Assembly: GCF_003480915.1 (NCBI RefSeq)
Contig: NZ_QUKD01000008.1
Coordinates: 1-27,843, forward strand
DNA: 27,843 nt
Direction of reading: 5' to 3'
Origin: Parabacteroides sp. TM07-1AC
GTDB taxonomy: Bacteria > Bacteroidota > Bacteroidia > Bacteroidales > Tannerellaceae
Below the pieces are notes generated by a model, which was not told the DNA's origin, did not search any database, and was given only the letters and a program-made list of their open reading frames with translations. A program made the translations under genes and the position numbers. Below are positions 6,654 through 14,234 of this stretch, in pieces. Position 1 is the first letter of the stretch. Each line of letters starts with the position of its first letter.

Positions 6654-6751
6654 GTAACCTTTCCCCTCTAGAGAGGGGGCAGGGGGTGTGTGAAATTTGC
6701 TTGTTTGCGGGGTAAGATAACACACCCCTTATCCCCTCTCGAGAGGGGAAA
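6654..6751. repeat. REP-like inverted repeat pair, second locus
   Basis: Arm 6654-6692 (GTAAC...GTGTGT) matches the right arm of the repeat inside the primase gene almost base for base. Arm 6719-6751 (ACACACCCC...GAAAC) is an inverted, more diverged copy. Here the GTAAC ends point outward, the opposite arrangement to the primase copy. Each arm contains a CCCCTCTNGAGAGGGG palindrome. Confidence 0.75.
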
Positions 6752-6825
6752 CAGATACAACCGGTCGCTATAAAGATAGATTCGAAACTAGAAAAAACTG
6801 AGTCTTTTATGAGGCTCAGCCTCAT

Positions 6826-7028
6826 GCCGTAGGCTCTCTTTTGCCGTTTGCTTCAGCAAACGGATATTTAAATGCTCCGGCTTTGCCGATCCTCTGTGGG
6901 TTTTACCCCCTTTCATATAGGAAAGAAGCCCCGTTAATAAAGGGGCTTAAGCCCACAGAGGAAGAGGCTTTGCCTCCTGTCTTTTATATCCGCCGGTTAA
7001 AAACCGACGGCAAAAGAGAGCCTGCGGC
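6826..7028. repeat. 203-bp concentric palindrome (foldback element)
   Basis: Outer arms 6826-6847 and 7007-7028 pair with one mismatch (17 bp perfect at 6831-6847 / 7007-7023). Inner arms CCTCTGTGGG (6891-6900) and CCCACAGAGG (6952-6961) share the same centre near 6926. Side hairpins bulge from the stem, e.g. CCGTTTGCTTCAGCAAACGG (6844-6863). A further hairpin GAGGCTCAGCCTC (6811-6823) lies just outside. The gap 6515-7122 holds this element and the REP pair and no credible gene. Confidence 0.75.
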
Positions 7029-7122
7029 ACAAGGCGTTGCCTTGTAAAGAGAGATAGCTCAATTCTGACAATAAATGAAACATTCATCACCAATAAATTA
7101 TTAACAACAAATTCATCCGATC

Positions 7123-7686
7123 ATGACAAAACAAGAATTTATCCGTCTCTATCTGTCCGATGCTTCGGAGGCAGGCGGGAAATACCAGATCAACCCCATC
7201 GTTATCCTGGCACAGGCGGCCATCGAATCGGGCTGGGGCGAAAGCGTACTCGCCAGGGAACATAACAACCTGTTCGGTATCACCGGCTACGGCCCTAAAA
7301 ACGAATACTGGCACGGCGGCAAGGTGGAACTCAGCGAGGGCGGACTCTGTTTCCGCAAATACCGTTCGACACGCGAAAGCATCTTCGACTTCGCCCGCCT
7401 GATCCGTACCGCTTACCCGGCAGCAGCCAACGTCAGCCGGAAGCCCAACGCCTACGCCTCCGAGATAGCCTACAGCCGCTACATCAGCGAGGTGAACGGT
7501 GACAACCGGGCTGCCTACCGTAAAATGCTGTGCACCATCGCCGCCAGCCTTCAACGTCTGGTCGAAATAAACGAAGCCAAATGGTACAACAACCTGTTCG
7601 CTCCAACGACAGTCGGCCGGCAGGCTTGCAAACAACTTATTCATCAACCCATAAATACACCAAGCGTATGTCAACACTCAAAGTAA
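7123..7686 (+). CDS. GH73-type N-acetylglucosaminidase (peptidoglycan hydrolase)
   Basis: A 187-residue glucosaminidase of the FlgJ/GH73 fold that cleaves the glycan strand of peptidoglycan. The core reads NPIVILAQAAIESGWGES with E35 as predicted catalytic acid, then HNNLFGITGYG (47-57), the family hallmark, and later FRKYRSTRESIFDFARLI and NAYASEIAYSRYI. No signal peptide is present, so it would need a holin, phage-like lysis or another export route, as phage endolysins do. In Bacteroidales a hydrolase commonly sits beside HU-like and DUF4248 genes, often as an amidase; here it is a glucosaminidase. The ATG at 7123 follows an A-rich leader. The stop overlaps the next small ORF's start (ATG 7668). 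Confidence 0.85.
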   Translation: MTKQEFIRLYLSDASEAGGKYQINPIVILAQAAIESGWGESVLAREHNNLFGITGYGPKNEYWHGGKVELSEGGLCFRKYRSTRESIFDFARLIRTAYPAAANVSRKPNAYASEIAYSRYISEVNGDNRAAYRKMLCTIAASLQRLVEINEAKWYNNLFAPTTVGRQACKQLIHQPINTPSVCQHSK

Positions 7687-7970
7687 TCTTCGATTTCCTC
7701 CTTTCCGTCGTCAAGATCATCTTTCCCGGAAAGAACAATGGGAGGCACTGCCATCCGGATCACCCCGTTCCTGACCGTCATCACCCTGACAGCCCTGCTC
7801 CTGAAGGAGACGGAAGTAGCGATGGCGGCAGTGGGAGCCATCCTGTCGATGTTGCCGAAATCCCCCCGGACGAATGCATAGATGCCGCCGACTTCACCGA
7901 CAGACTAATGGGTCATGCGATGATTGCCACCGCTATTATCGGCTACCTGTACAAGATGTATCTCTCATAA
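7668..7970 (+). CDS. Small ORF overlapping glucosaminidase end; membrane-like N-terminus, doubtful middle
   Basis: The frame opens with ATG 7668, overlapping the glucosaminidase stop at 7684-7686. Its first 21 residues (MSTLKVIFDFLLSVVKIIFPG) are hydrophobic/amphipathic and the last 20 (MGHAMIATAIIGYLYKMYLS) are also membrane-like. The middle is a histidine/proline/glycine-rich stretch that looks like an off-frame reading, because a better hydrophobic peptide lies there in another frame (7738-7881). So either this is a real 100-residue protein, or a group of two or three tiny genes, or a gene broken by compensating frameshifts. Position after a peptidoglycan hydrolase suggests a small membrane partner (holin-like or 'smalltalk'-like); that is inference. 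Confidence 0.4.
   Translation: MSTLKVIFDFLLSVVKIIFPGKNNGRHCHPDHPVPDRHHPDSPAPEGDGSSDGGSGSHPVDVAEIPPDECIDAADFTDRLMGHAMIATAIIGYLYKMYLS
7738..7881 (+). CDS. 47-residue membrane peptide nested in another frame
   Basis: ATG 7738 to TAG 7881 encodes a 47-residue peptide with one clear hydrophobic helix (PFLTVITLTALLLKE) followed by an amphipathic AMAAVGAILSMLPK and a basic end (SPRTNA). A purine-rich GGAAAGAA lies just upstream. Its composition is much more protein-like than the overlapping frame. Single-helix membrane peptides next to cell-wall hydrolases can act as holin- or pinholin-like partners; no family match can be claimed from sequence alone. Confidence 0.4.
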   Translation: MGGTAIRITPFLTVITLTALLLKETEVAMAAVGAILSMLPKSPRTNA

Positions 7971-7992
7971 ACATCCGGCGTAGTACACCCTG

Positions 7993-8664
7993 TCATCTGA
8001 TCAGCTTATACCCGATCCCCCGGACATTCAGTATCTTGATCCGGGGGTCTTTTTCCAGTTTATGCCGGAGCTTCGTGACGAACACATGCAGGCTGCGGGC
8101 ATTGTAGAAGCTGTCGTTCCCCCAGAGTTCCAATAGGATATCCTTGGTGTCGACCGGAAGATTCCCGCTCTCGCAAAGCAACCGGAGCAACTCCGACTCT
8201 TTAAAGGAAAGCTCGACCGACTCACCGCCTGCCTCCAACGTCTGTGTAGACGGATAAAACGTGTACAACCCGATTTCGTGATATGCGACGGCGACAGGCT
8301 CAGCTTTGCTCTTGACGATCAATGCCTTCACCCGGACAATCAGTTCACGCAGGCTGAAAGGTTTCCGCAGGTAGTCGTTCGCCCCCAACTCGAACCCTTG
8401 CACGATATCGTCAACGGACGAGCGGGCACTGAGGAACAGGACGGGCACCTCCTTATCCATCCGGCGGATGCGGCGCACCATCTCGAAACCATCCACCTCC
8501 GGCATCATCACGTCGGCAATAATCAGTGCCGGATGCTCTTTGAAATAATGCTCTATCCCATCCAGTCCGTCGCGGGCTACCGCCACTTCGTAGCCTTCCT
8601 CTTCCAATGCGTCTTTGACGATCATGGCCAGGGAGACTTCGTCTTCTACTAATAAGATATCCAT
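7993..8664 (-). CDS. OmpR-family response regulator
   Basis: A 223-residue two-component response regulator. Receiver domain (1-120): acidic pocket E7-D8, phospho-acceptor D51 in IIADVMMPEVDGF, switch region SARS (79-82), conserved K101 in LRKPFS. The C-terminal winged helix (about 130-223) is OmpR/PhoB type: ESVELSFKESELLRLL, then recognition helix ARSLHVFVTKLRHKLEKDPRIKI and the wing NVRGIGYKLI. It binds DNA as a dimer after phosphorylation. The kinase gene is 10 bp upstream on the same strand, so the two form an operon. The pair resembles the RprY/RprX systems of Bacteroides in layout; the stimulus is unknown. A divergent outer-membrane receptor beyond the kinase is an obvious candidate target. 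Confidence 0.92.
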   Translation of the reverse strand: MDILLVEDEVSLAMIVKDALEEEGYEVAVARDGLDGIEHYFKEHPALIIADVMMPEVDGFEMVRRIRRMDKEVPVLFLSARSSVDDIVQGFELGANDYLRKPFSLRELIVRVKALIVKSKAEPVAVAYHEIGLYTFYPSTQTLEAGGESVELSFKESELLRLLCESGNLPVDTKDILLELWGNDSFYNARSLHVFVTKLRHKLEKDPRIKILNVRGIGYKLIR

Positions 8665-8674
8665 AAGCTTGGGG

Positions 8675-10147
8675 TTATTGCGGTAATGTAACTATAAAAC
8701 AGGAACCCTGGCCGGACACGCTCTCTACGGTGACCGTCCCGCCATGCTTCTCCACCATTGTCTTCACATAAAAGAGTCCGATACCGTAGCCTTTCACCTG
8801 CGAATGACGGCTGGAAGGCAACCGGTAGAACTTATCGAAAAGATGCCGGCGATACTCTTCGGGAATACCGGGGCCGTTGTCCTGTACACGCAGCTGCACC
8901 TTTCCTCCGGCAGCCTCCGCCTGTATCGTTATCTCCGGTTCCTTGTCTGCATATTTGACGGCATTATCCACCAGGTTGCTGATGATACTGTACAAATGTA
9001 CGCGGTCGGCTCTCAGGCTTATTTCCTCCGGGACAGACTCCACACGGATGCGGAAAGGGCGTGACGACTTGATCTTCTGCTGTTCCAGTATCTTGCCGAT
9101 CAGGGCATTCAACGAAATATCCTCCATCACCAGGCGAATCTCTTTCCGTTTCTCCAGGCTAAGGGTCAGGATTTGTTCGACCATTCCGCCCAGCCGTTCC
9201 AGTTCCTCGTGGCAGAGGTGGAGGTATTTATCGGCCTTCTCCTTATTTCCCAGGAGGTTATAATGGATGATCGACTCGATGGCGGCATAGGATATGGCGA
9301 TGGGTGTCTTCAACTCGTGCGTCACGTTATGGGTGAAGTCGTCTTTCAGTTGCTCCACCGTCTTCTGATGGATCAGGAACCAGATCATGTAGGCGAACGA
9401 CAATACCAGGATCAGCAGGATCAGGAACGAAGAGACCAGGATACCCGTCATTCCCGCCAGCGAAGCCAGCCGGGTCGGTTCCACATAGACGTAATAGGCT
9501 TTCGGATGATAGGTGGTATATTCCCAGGTATAACGGTCGTAACGCGCCGGGTCTTCCCCTGTGGGGACGGAAGAGGCGACCACCGTACTGTCGGCAAGCG
9601 ACCGTATCTCCGTGAAATGGCGGAGGTGCAGGTTTTTCTCCCGGAGACCGGCGGTCAGCAGGCTGTCGAACTTCGCCAGGTCGACGGGAAAGATCGTATC
9701 GATCACCTCGTGGAGGCTGCGTTGCATCTGCAACCCCAGCTGGCCCAGCGAACTGAAATCATCGCCTACCCTGACCTTGCCGCTTTCGAGTACTTTCTTC
9801 ATCTCGGCATTCACTTCGGGCATAAGAGGGAGTCCGGCTTCTTTCTCGACGATCCGGACGGTCGCCGGTATCGAATCCTTATTCCGGAAACGGGTAGCCA
9901 GGGCGATACCTCCCCGGTCGTCGGCCTGCGAGAAAGTCTCCCGACGCTTGTTCGACAACCGGCTGATGGTGTCGGCGCGGCTGAACAATTCGATATGGTC
10001 GGCATTGCGGATCGCTTCGATGATATAGTCCCTGTTCTGCTGCTGGCGGGAATGGTACAGCCGGTCGATCCAAAACAACTGGTAGGCGAATATCCCGGAT
10101 AACGACACGATCACCAGTGCAATGATATATTTCATGGATGATTTCAT
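8675..10147 (-). CDS. Sensor histidine kinase (periplasmic sensor, RprX-like)
   Basis: A 490-residue membrane kinase, partner of the response regulator 10 bp downstream. TM1 is residues about 7-27 (KYIIALVIVSLSGIFAYQLFW), followed by a periplasmic sensor region of about 200 residues, then TM2 about 232-258. The HisKA domain carries H277 in HNVTHELKTPIAISY. The ATPase domain shows the N box (IISNLVDNAVKYA), G1 (VQDNGPGIP), F box (LFDKFYRLPSS) and G2 (GYGIGLFYVKTMV). All catalytic motifs are intact. A longer frame extends upstream but its early part is basic and not signal-like; ATG 10147 is preferred. A perfect TAnnTTTG box lies on this strand at 10153-10160, so transcription may start so close that ATG 10135 (MKYIIALV) is the true start. 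Confidence 0.88.
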   Translation of the reverse strand: MKSSMKYIIALVIVSLSGIFAYQLFWIDRLYHSRQQQNRDYIIEAIRNADHIELFSRADTISRLSNKRRETFSQADDRGGIALATRFRNKDSIPATVRIVEKEAGLPLMPEVNAEMKKVLESGKVRVGDDFSSLGQLGLQMQRSLHEVIDTIFPVDLAKFDSLLTAGLREKNLHLRHFTEIRSLADSTVVASSVPTGEDPARYDRYTWEYTTYHPKAYYVYVEPTRLASLAGMTGILVSSFLILLILVLSFAYMIWFLIHQKTVEQLKDDFTHNVTHELKTPIAISYAAIESIIHYNLLGNKEKADKYLHLCHEELERLGGMVEQILTLSLEKRKEIRLVMEDISLNALIGKILEQQKIKSSRPFRIRVESVPEEISLRADRVHLYSIISNLVDNAVKYADKEPEITIQAEAAGGKVQLRVQDNGPGIPEEYRRHLFDKFYRLPSSRHSQVKGYGIGLFYVKTMVEKHGGTVTVESVSGQGSCFIVTLPQ

Positions 10148-10309
10148 GCAAACAAATATAGGGATTCTCCGGCTTGCCGCCTGCCGCTTTAAACCAAAAT
10201 AACACAGTTTCGGACGAATGTTATTTAGTCTTACCAAATGCAGGCGTTTTTTGGAACTGTTCAGCGCCCTTTCTACCTTTCGTATAAAAATCACGAAAAG
10301 CACAAGAAC

Positions 10310-12454
10310 ATGAAAAGAATCTATTACCTGTTATTGATAGCCAACTTGCTCCCGCTGCCCACCCGGTTATCGGCACAAAAGCAGACTGACGGTAAAGGTA
10401 CGATCCTGGTGAACGACAGCATCACGCTGGAACTGCCGGAGGTATTCGTCAAAGCCGAACGCCCGTTGGTGAAGATGACCGAAGGAAAACTCCAGTACGA
10501 CATTCCCAACCTGATGAAAAGTAAACCGGTGGACAATGCGTTCGATGTCCTGGGCGAACTGCCGGGCGTAGAAAAGAAAGGCGACAATATCTCGCTGCTC
10601 GGCACATCGGGCACGACGATCATCATCAACGGCCGGAAAAGCAGCATGACACCGGAACAGCTGGCCGACATGCTGAAGTCGACCTCTTCCGATAAGGTGA
10701 AAAAGGTGGAGGTGATGTACAGTACTCCGCCGCAATACGGTGTACAGGGTGCCTCCATCAACCTGGTCATCGAAAACGACAAGAGCCTGAAGGATATCCT
10801 GAAAGGGGAAGTGTCGCTGACGGGGGAACAGGGGTATTATTTCTCTCCTTCGGGACGGATGAACCTGTCGTACACGGGAAAGAAATATACGACGGACTTC
10901 TCCTACTCGGCGGGTTACCGACACAGCCGCTCTACGGAAGATATGCATGCGGAACCGACCGTCGACGGACAGAGGTACGATATCCTGCAAAAAAACTGGT
11001 CGGAGAACAAAAGTATCGCCCACAACCTGCGGGGTGCTTTCGAATATGACTTCGACAACAAGGACAAGCTCTCGGTCTCCTACACGGGACGGTATGTACA
11101 GGATGGCCCCGCTTCCCACCGAGGCGGATGGACGGAGTTCACAGGCATCGAAACGGTAAACACCGCCAGCCGGACGACCGGGCCGACCTCCCTGCACAGT
11201 GCACGGATCGATTACAACGGCCATAAGAACCTGAACGCAGGTATCGACTATACCTTCTACAAAGATAAATCGTTGCAGGAGCTGGTCAACAATTTTGAAG
11301 ACGACACCGACCAGGACAGGCGCAACGAAAGCCGCCAGCAGACGCAACGGGCCAATATCTACCTGAACCATTTCGTCGTTACCGCGAGCAAGTGGAAACT
11401 GTCCTACGGGCTGGAGGCTTCGTTGTCGGGGACGGACAACAAGGCGGAAGCGCTGCTCGACAACACAGAAGAACGCGAAGGGACATTCGACCTGACGCAA
11501 AGGGAACATTCGGTCGGCGCTTTCGGCGGTTTCTCGCGTTCGTTCGGGAAGAAGCTGACACTGGATGCTTCGCTGACCGTCCGGTATTACAAGGCTTCGA
11601 TCGACTCAGCGGGAAAGAAAAGTACATTATGGGACAGGGCGGACCTCTTCCCTGCCCTGTCGCTCGTTTACCGGATCGATCCTTCCAACATGTTGCAGTT
11701 CTCCTTATCGAGCAACCGGAAGTATCCTTCTTATTGGGCGACTACGCCGAATACTTATTATATGAATGTTTACAGCGTGATCAAAGGCAATCCGGAACTG
11801 AAACCGGAGCTGAACTATTCGATGCAACTGACCTATATCCTCAAAAACAAGTATGTGCTTGGAGCCTTCGCCAATTTCCAGCCGGATAAGATACAACAGA
11901 TGTCGTACCAGTCGCCCGACCGCCTGCAATCGGTCTTCCATACGATCAATCTGGATACGCACAATATGTTCGGACTGATGGCGGTCGTTCCTTTCCGTGC
12001 CGGCGAGGTGCTTAGTTCGCGGCTGACATTGATGGGCTTCGGTATCCACGACAAAGGGACGCTGGTCGATGTCCGTTTCGACCGGAAGAAGCTCTTCGGG
12101 CGGGCCATGCTGACTAACACGATCTTCCTGACCCGCGACAAAAACCTCTCCCTCGACCTCACCGGCGATTACTGTACGAAGGTGATACAGGGCCTTTACG
12201 ATATCGACCCGCTCTACAGCCTGGATGCCGCCCTGGTATGGACGCTTCCCAAACAGAAGCTCCGCCTGACTCTCAAAGGCAATGACCTGCTGAACAGTCA
12301 AAAGCCGCTCACCCACATCGACCAGCAGGGTCAGAAGAGCCGCATGGAACTGTTTCAGGACAACCGTTCGGTCTTGCTGACGATCCGTTACAGCTTCGGC
12401 GGCTACAAGGAGAAGAAGGTAAAGGCGGTAGATACGTCACGGTTCGGAACGTAG
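10310..12454 (+). CDS. TonB-dependent receptor-like outer-membrane beta-barrel protein
   Basis: A 714-residue outer-membrane protein. The signal peptide covers MKRIYYLLLIANLLPLPTRLSA with cleavage before QKQTD. A plug domain follows (about 30-160) with FDVLGELPGVEKKGDNISLLG, then IIINGRK and VKKVEVMYSTPPQYGVQGASINLVI, the pattern of the TonB-dependent 'outer membrane beta-barrel' family. The rest is a 22-strand-type barrel with alternating aromatic strands (e.g. FSYSAGYRHS), ending VLLTIRYSFGGYKEKK. There is no CarboxypepD_reg or STN domain, so it is not SusC-like. ATG 10310 starts a proper signal peptide; an upstream in-frame ATG (10238) does not. It diverges from the sensor kinase with a 162-bp shared gap, which suggests control by that two-component system. 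Substrate unknown. Confidence 0.85.
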   Translation: MKRIYYLLLIANLLPLPTRLSAQKQTDGKGTILVNDSITLELPEVFVKAERPLVKMTEGKLQYDIPNLMKSKPVDNAFDVLGELPGVEKKGDNISLLGTSGTTIIINGRKSSMTPEQLADMLKSTSSDKVKKVEVMYSTPPQYGVQGASINLVIENDKSLKDILKGEVSLTGEQGYYFSPSGRMNLSYTGKKYTTDFSYSAGYRHSRSTEDMHAEPTVDGQRYDILQKNWSENKSIAHNLRGAFEYDFDNKDKLSVSYTGRYVQDGPASHRGGWTEFTGIETVNTASRTTGPTSLHSARIDYNGHKNLNAGIDYTFYKDKSLQELVNNFEDDTDQDRRNESRQQTQRANIYLNHFVVTASKWKLSYGLEASLSGTDNKAEALLDNTEEREGTFDLTQREHSVGAFGGFSRSFGKKLTLDASLTVRYYKASIDSAGKKSTLWDRADLFPALSLVYRIDPSNMLQFSLSSNRKYPSYWATTPNTYYMNVYSVIKGNPELKPELNYSMQLTYILKNKYVLGAFANFQPDKIQQMSYQSPDRLQSVFHTINLDTHNMFGLMAVVPFRAGEVLSSRLTLMGFGIHDKGTLVDVRFDRKKLFGRAMLTNTIFLTRDKNLSLDLTGDYCTKVIQGLYDIDPLYSLDAALVWTLPKQKLRLTLKGNDLLNSQKPLTHIDQQGQKSRMELFQDNRSVLLTIRYSFGGYKEKKVKAVDTSRFGT

Positions 12455-12461
12455 AAAGTTT

Positions 12462-12892
12462 TGAACCTACTTTTGGCTTGATCCAAAAGTAGTCAAAAGA
12501 TCAAGGCTGCACCTGGTTCGCTACTCCGCATCCTACGTTCGCTGTCGCCTCCGAACTCGCTTCGCTCAAACAGCGGAGGCTCCGGGCGCTCTCTGCGGCT
12601 GCTGCGCTTTACGCTCGCCAGCTGAGGCCTTTCAAAGGAAGCTCCGCTTCCTCTTGGGATTGCCGATGCCGCCTGTTTTAAAGGTGTCGGTATCGGCCAT
12701 CCCAAAAGAACGCTCTGCGTTCTCTGAAAGGCCTCAGCGGGTGAGCGTCCGCGAAGGGGAAAGACGAAGCGGGAGGAGGCTGCGCTGTTTGAGCGAAGCG
12801 AGTTCGCAGACGACAGCGTAGTCTTTCACCGGAGCAGCGAAGACGGTGCAGCCTTGAACTTTTGGTTACTTTTCTTTCAAGAGAAAAGTAAC
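12462..12892. repeat. Large foldback element (about 430 bp, concentric inverted repeats)
   Basis: Four nested inverted pairs share a centre at about 12679: AAGGCTGCACC (12503-12513) with GGTGCAGCCTT (12845-12855); a perfect 22-bp pair at 12553-12574 / 12784-12805; CTGAGGCCTTTCA (12622-12634) with TGAAAGGCCTCAG (12725-12737); and an imperfect inner pair around TTGGGAT / ATCCCAA. Small hairpins such as GGAAGCTCCGCTTCC bulge from the stem. Separate stem-loops bound it: 12468-12492 and GTTACTTTTCTT...GAGAAAAGTAAC (12865-12892). No gene fits in 12455-12935; open frames there are palindrome by-products. Such elements are dispersed in Bacteroidetes genomes; I have no copy number. Confidence 0.8.
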
Positions 12893-12935
12893 ATTCATAT
12901 CTGACAATAATTGAGACAAGCAAATCTGACAAAAT

Positions 12936-14228
12936 ATGAAACAAAGAAACCTTTATTTATTCGTTATCCTTTGCTGGCTGTGCACATACGGTTCCCTGAT
13001 ACAAGCGCAGGATGACCCTCTGCATGCCGTCGAGGAAGCGATAAGCAATTACAACTACCAACAGGCAATCGACCTTATCGGCCGACTGGATTCACTCTCT
13101 CCCGACCTGCAACGGAAGAAGCTGGCAGCCTATAAGGAACTGAACCGATACGGTGAAGCAATCCGCCTGCTGGACGAAATGATCGAAGCGGATTCGCTGA
13201 ACATACATCTCTACATCGAACGGGCCAACTGTTACCTGATGCAGAACAGCGACAACAAAGCGTTGGAAGAATACGGAAAGGCGTTGAAGCTATCTCCCGA
13301 AAACACTTATATCCGGACAAAAATGGGACAGCTCTATTTCCGCAACGAACAATACACAGAAGCGAAAGCCCTTGCCGAAACGATGCTTTCCGCAGACACC
13401 ACCCAGTATGCCCTGCGCCTGTTGGGCGATTGCTACGGAAAAACGGAACAACCGGATTCCGCCCTCTATCTGTATGAACTGGCACTGGAAAGGGATTCGT
13501 CGGACTATGCGGCAGTGCTCCGCCTGTCGAACCTGTATCTGGAAATGGATTCGGTAGATGCAGCGATCCGTTATACCGACAAGTACATCGGACAGGATTC
13601 CCTGAACCTGCCTGTCAACCGGGTCAATGCTTTTGCCTATTTCCAGAAAGAACAGTTCCGGGAGGCCCTGGAAAAATACCGTAACCTCTCGCAACTGGGC
13701 GATAACACAGCCAATACAAACTATTACCTGGGTCTCTGTTACCTGAAGAACGACAGCCTGCAGAAAGCCTACGAATGCCTGGATAAGGCCAATAAGAAAG
13801 CAAAGGAAAAGAATCCGCAGATACTCACTTACCTGGGTATCGCAGCGATTGAAATGCCGGGATATGCCACCGAAGGGATCGAGGCTACGGAGAAGGCGAT
13901 CCAGCTGATCCTGCCGGACAGCACGTTGATGTTCTCCCTGTATAACACACTGGCAAAAGGGTTCGTCATGCGCCGTGAGTTGAAAGAAGAGATCGTGGCA
14001 TTGAAGACCTCCCTGTCTTATAGCCCGCAATCGTCCGTCACCCTCAATCATATCGCCTATGCTTACGATCTACTGAAGGACAACAAGAATGCCGTCAAAT
14101 ACTACAAACTCTTCCTCAACAGCATCAGCCGTCGCGAAAAGCTATCCGGCTATATGCAAAAGCTGAAAGAAGCCGCCGAGGAGAGGTTGCAGTATTACAG
14201 GGAGGAGGAATTCTTCAAAGGGACTTGA
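12936..14228 (+). CDS. Secreted tetratricopeptide-repeat protein
   Basis: A 430-residue periplasmic or surface TPR protein. The signal peptide is residues 1-24 (MKQRNLYLFVILCWLCTYGSLIQA, cleaved before QDDP; not a lipoprotein). The mature protein is a solenoid of about ten TPR units with recurring A-x3-Y and P-x-N/S signatures, e.g. DNKALEEYGKALKLSPEN, then EALEKYRNLSQLGDNTANTNYYLGLCYL, KAYECLDKANKKAK and NAVKYYKLFLNS. It carries no enzyme domain, so it probably scaffolds protein-protein contacts in the envelope. It lies alone between a foldback repeat and the convergent end of the PUL, with only 6 bp between its stop and the next gene's stop. Confidence 0.85.
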   Translation: MKQRNLYLFVILCWLCTYGSLIQAQDDPLHAVEEAISNYNYQQAIDLIGRLDSLSPDLQRKKLAAYKELNRYGEAIRLLDEMIEADSLNIHLYIERANCYLMQNSDNKALEEYGKALKLSPENTYIRTKMGQLYFRNEQYTEAKALAETMLSADTTQYALRLLGDCYGKTEQPDSALYLYELALERDSSDYAAVLRLSNLYLEMDSVDAAIRYTDKYIGQDSLNLPVNRVNAFAYFQKEQFREALEKYRNLSQLGDNTANTNYYLGLCYLKNDSLQKAYECLDKANKKAKEKNPQILTYLGIAAIEMPGYATEGIEATEKAIQLILPDSTLMFSLYNTLAKGFVMRRELKEEIVALKTSLSYSPQSSVTLNHIAYAYDLLKDNKNAVKYYKLFLNSISRREKLSGYMQKLKEAAEERLQYYREEEFFKGT

Positions 14229-14234
14229 ATTCGT

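Noticed and set aside
6302..6715. 137-codon plus-strand frame over the DUF4248 gene
   Set aside because: Overlaps a conserved small gene on the other strand and runs into the REP repeat.
6640..7047. Short frames across the REP pair and the 203-bp palindrome
   Set aside because: Their peptides are translations of repeats; the same words appear from other repeat copies.
9173..10102. 309-codon plus-strand frame opposite the sensor kinase
   Set aside because: Composition is shadow-like and the minus-strand frame has all kinase motifs.
10367..11509. 380-codon minus-strand frame opposite the outer-membrane receptor
   Set aside because: No recognisable domain; the plus strand has signal peptide, plug and barrel.
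12468..12492. Stem-loop after the receptor gene as an intrinsic terminator
   Set aside because: The stem is good (CTACTTTTGG / CCAAAAGTAG) but no T tract follows; more likely part of the foldback element boundary.
12493..12944. Two arginine-rich minus-strand frames in the foldback element
   Set aside because: Products of palindromic GC-rich repeat; no start context or domain.
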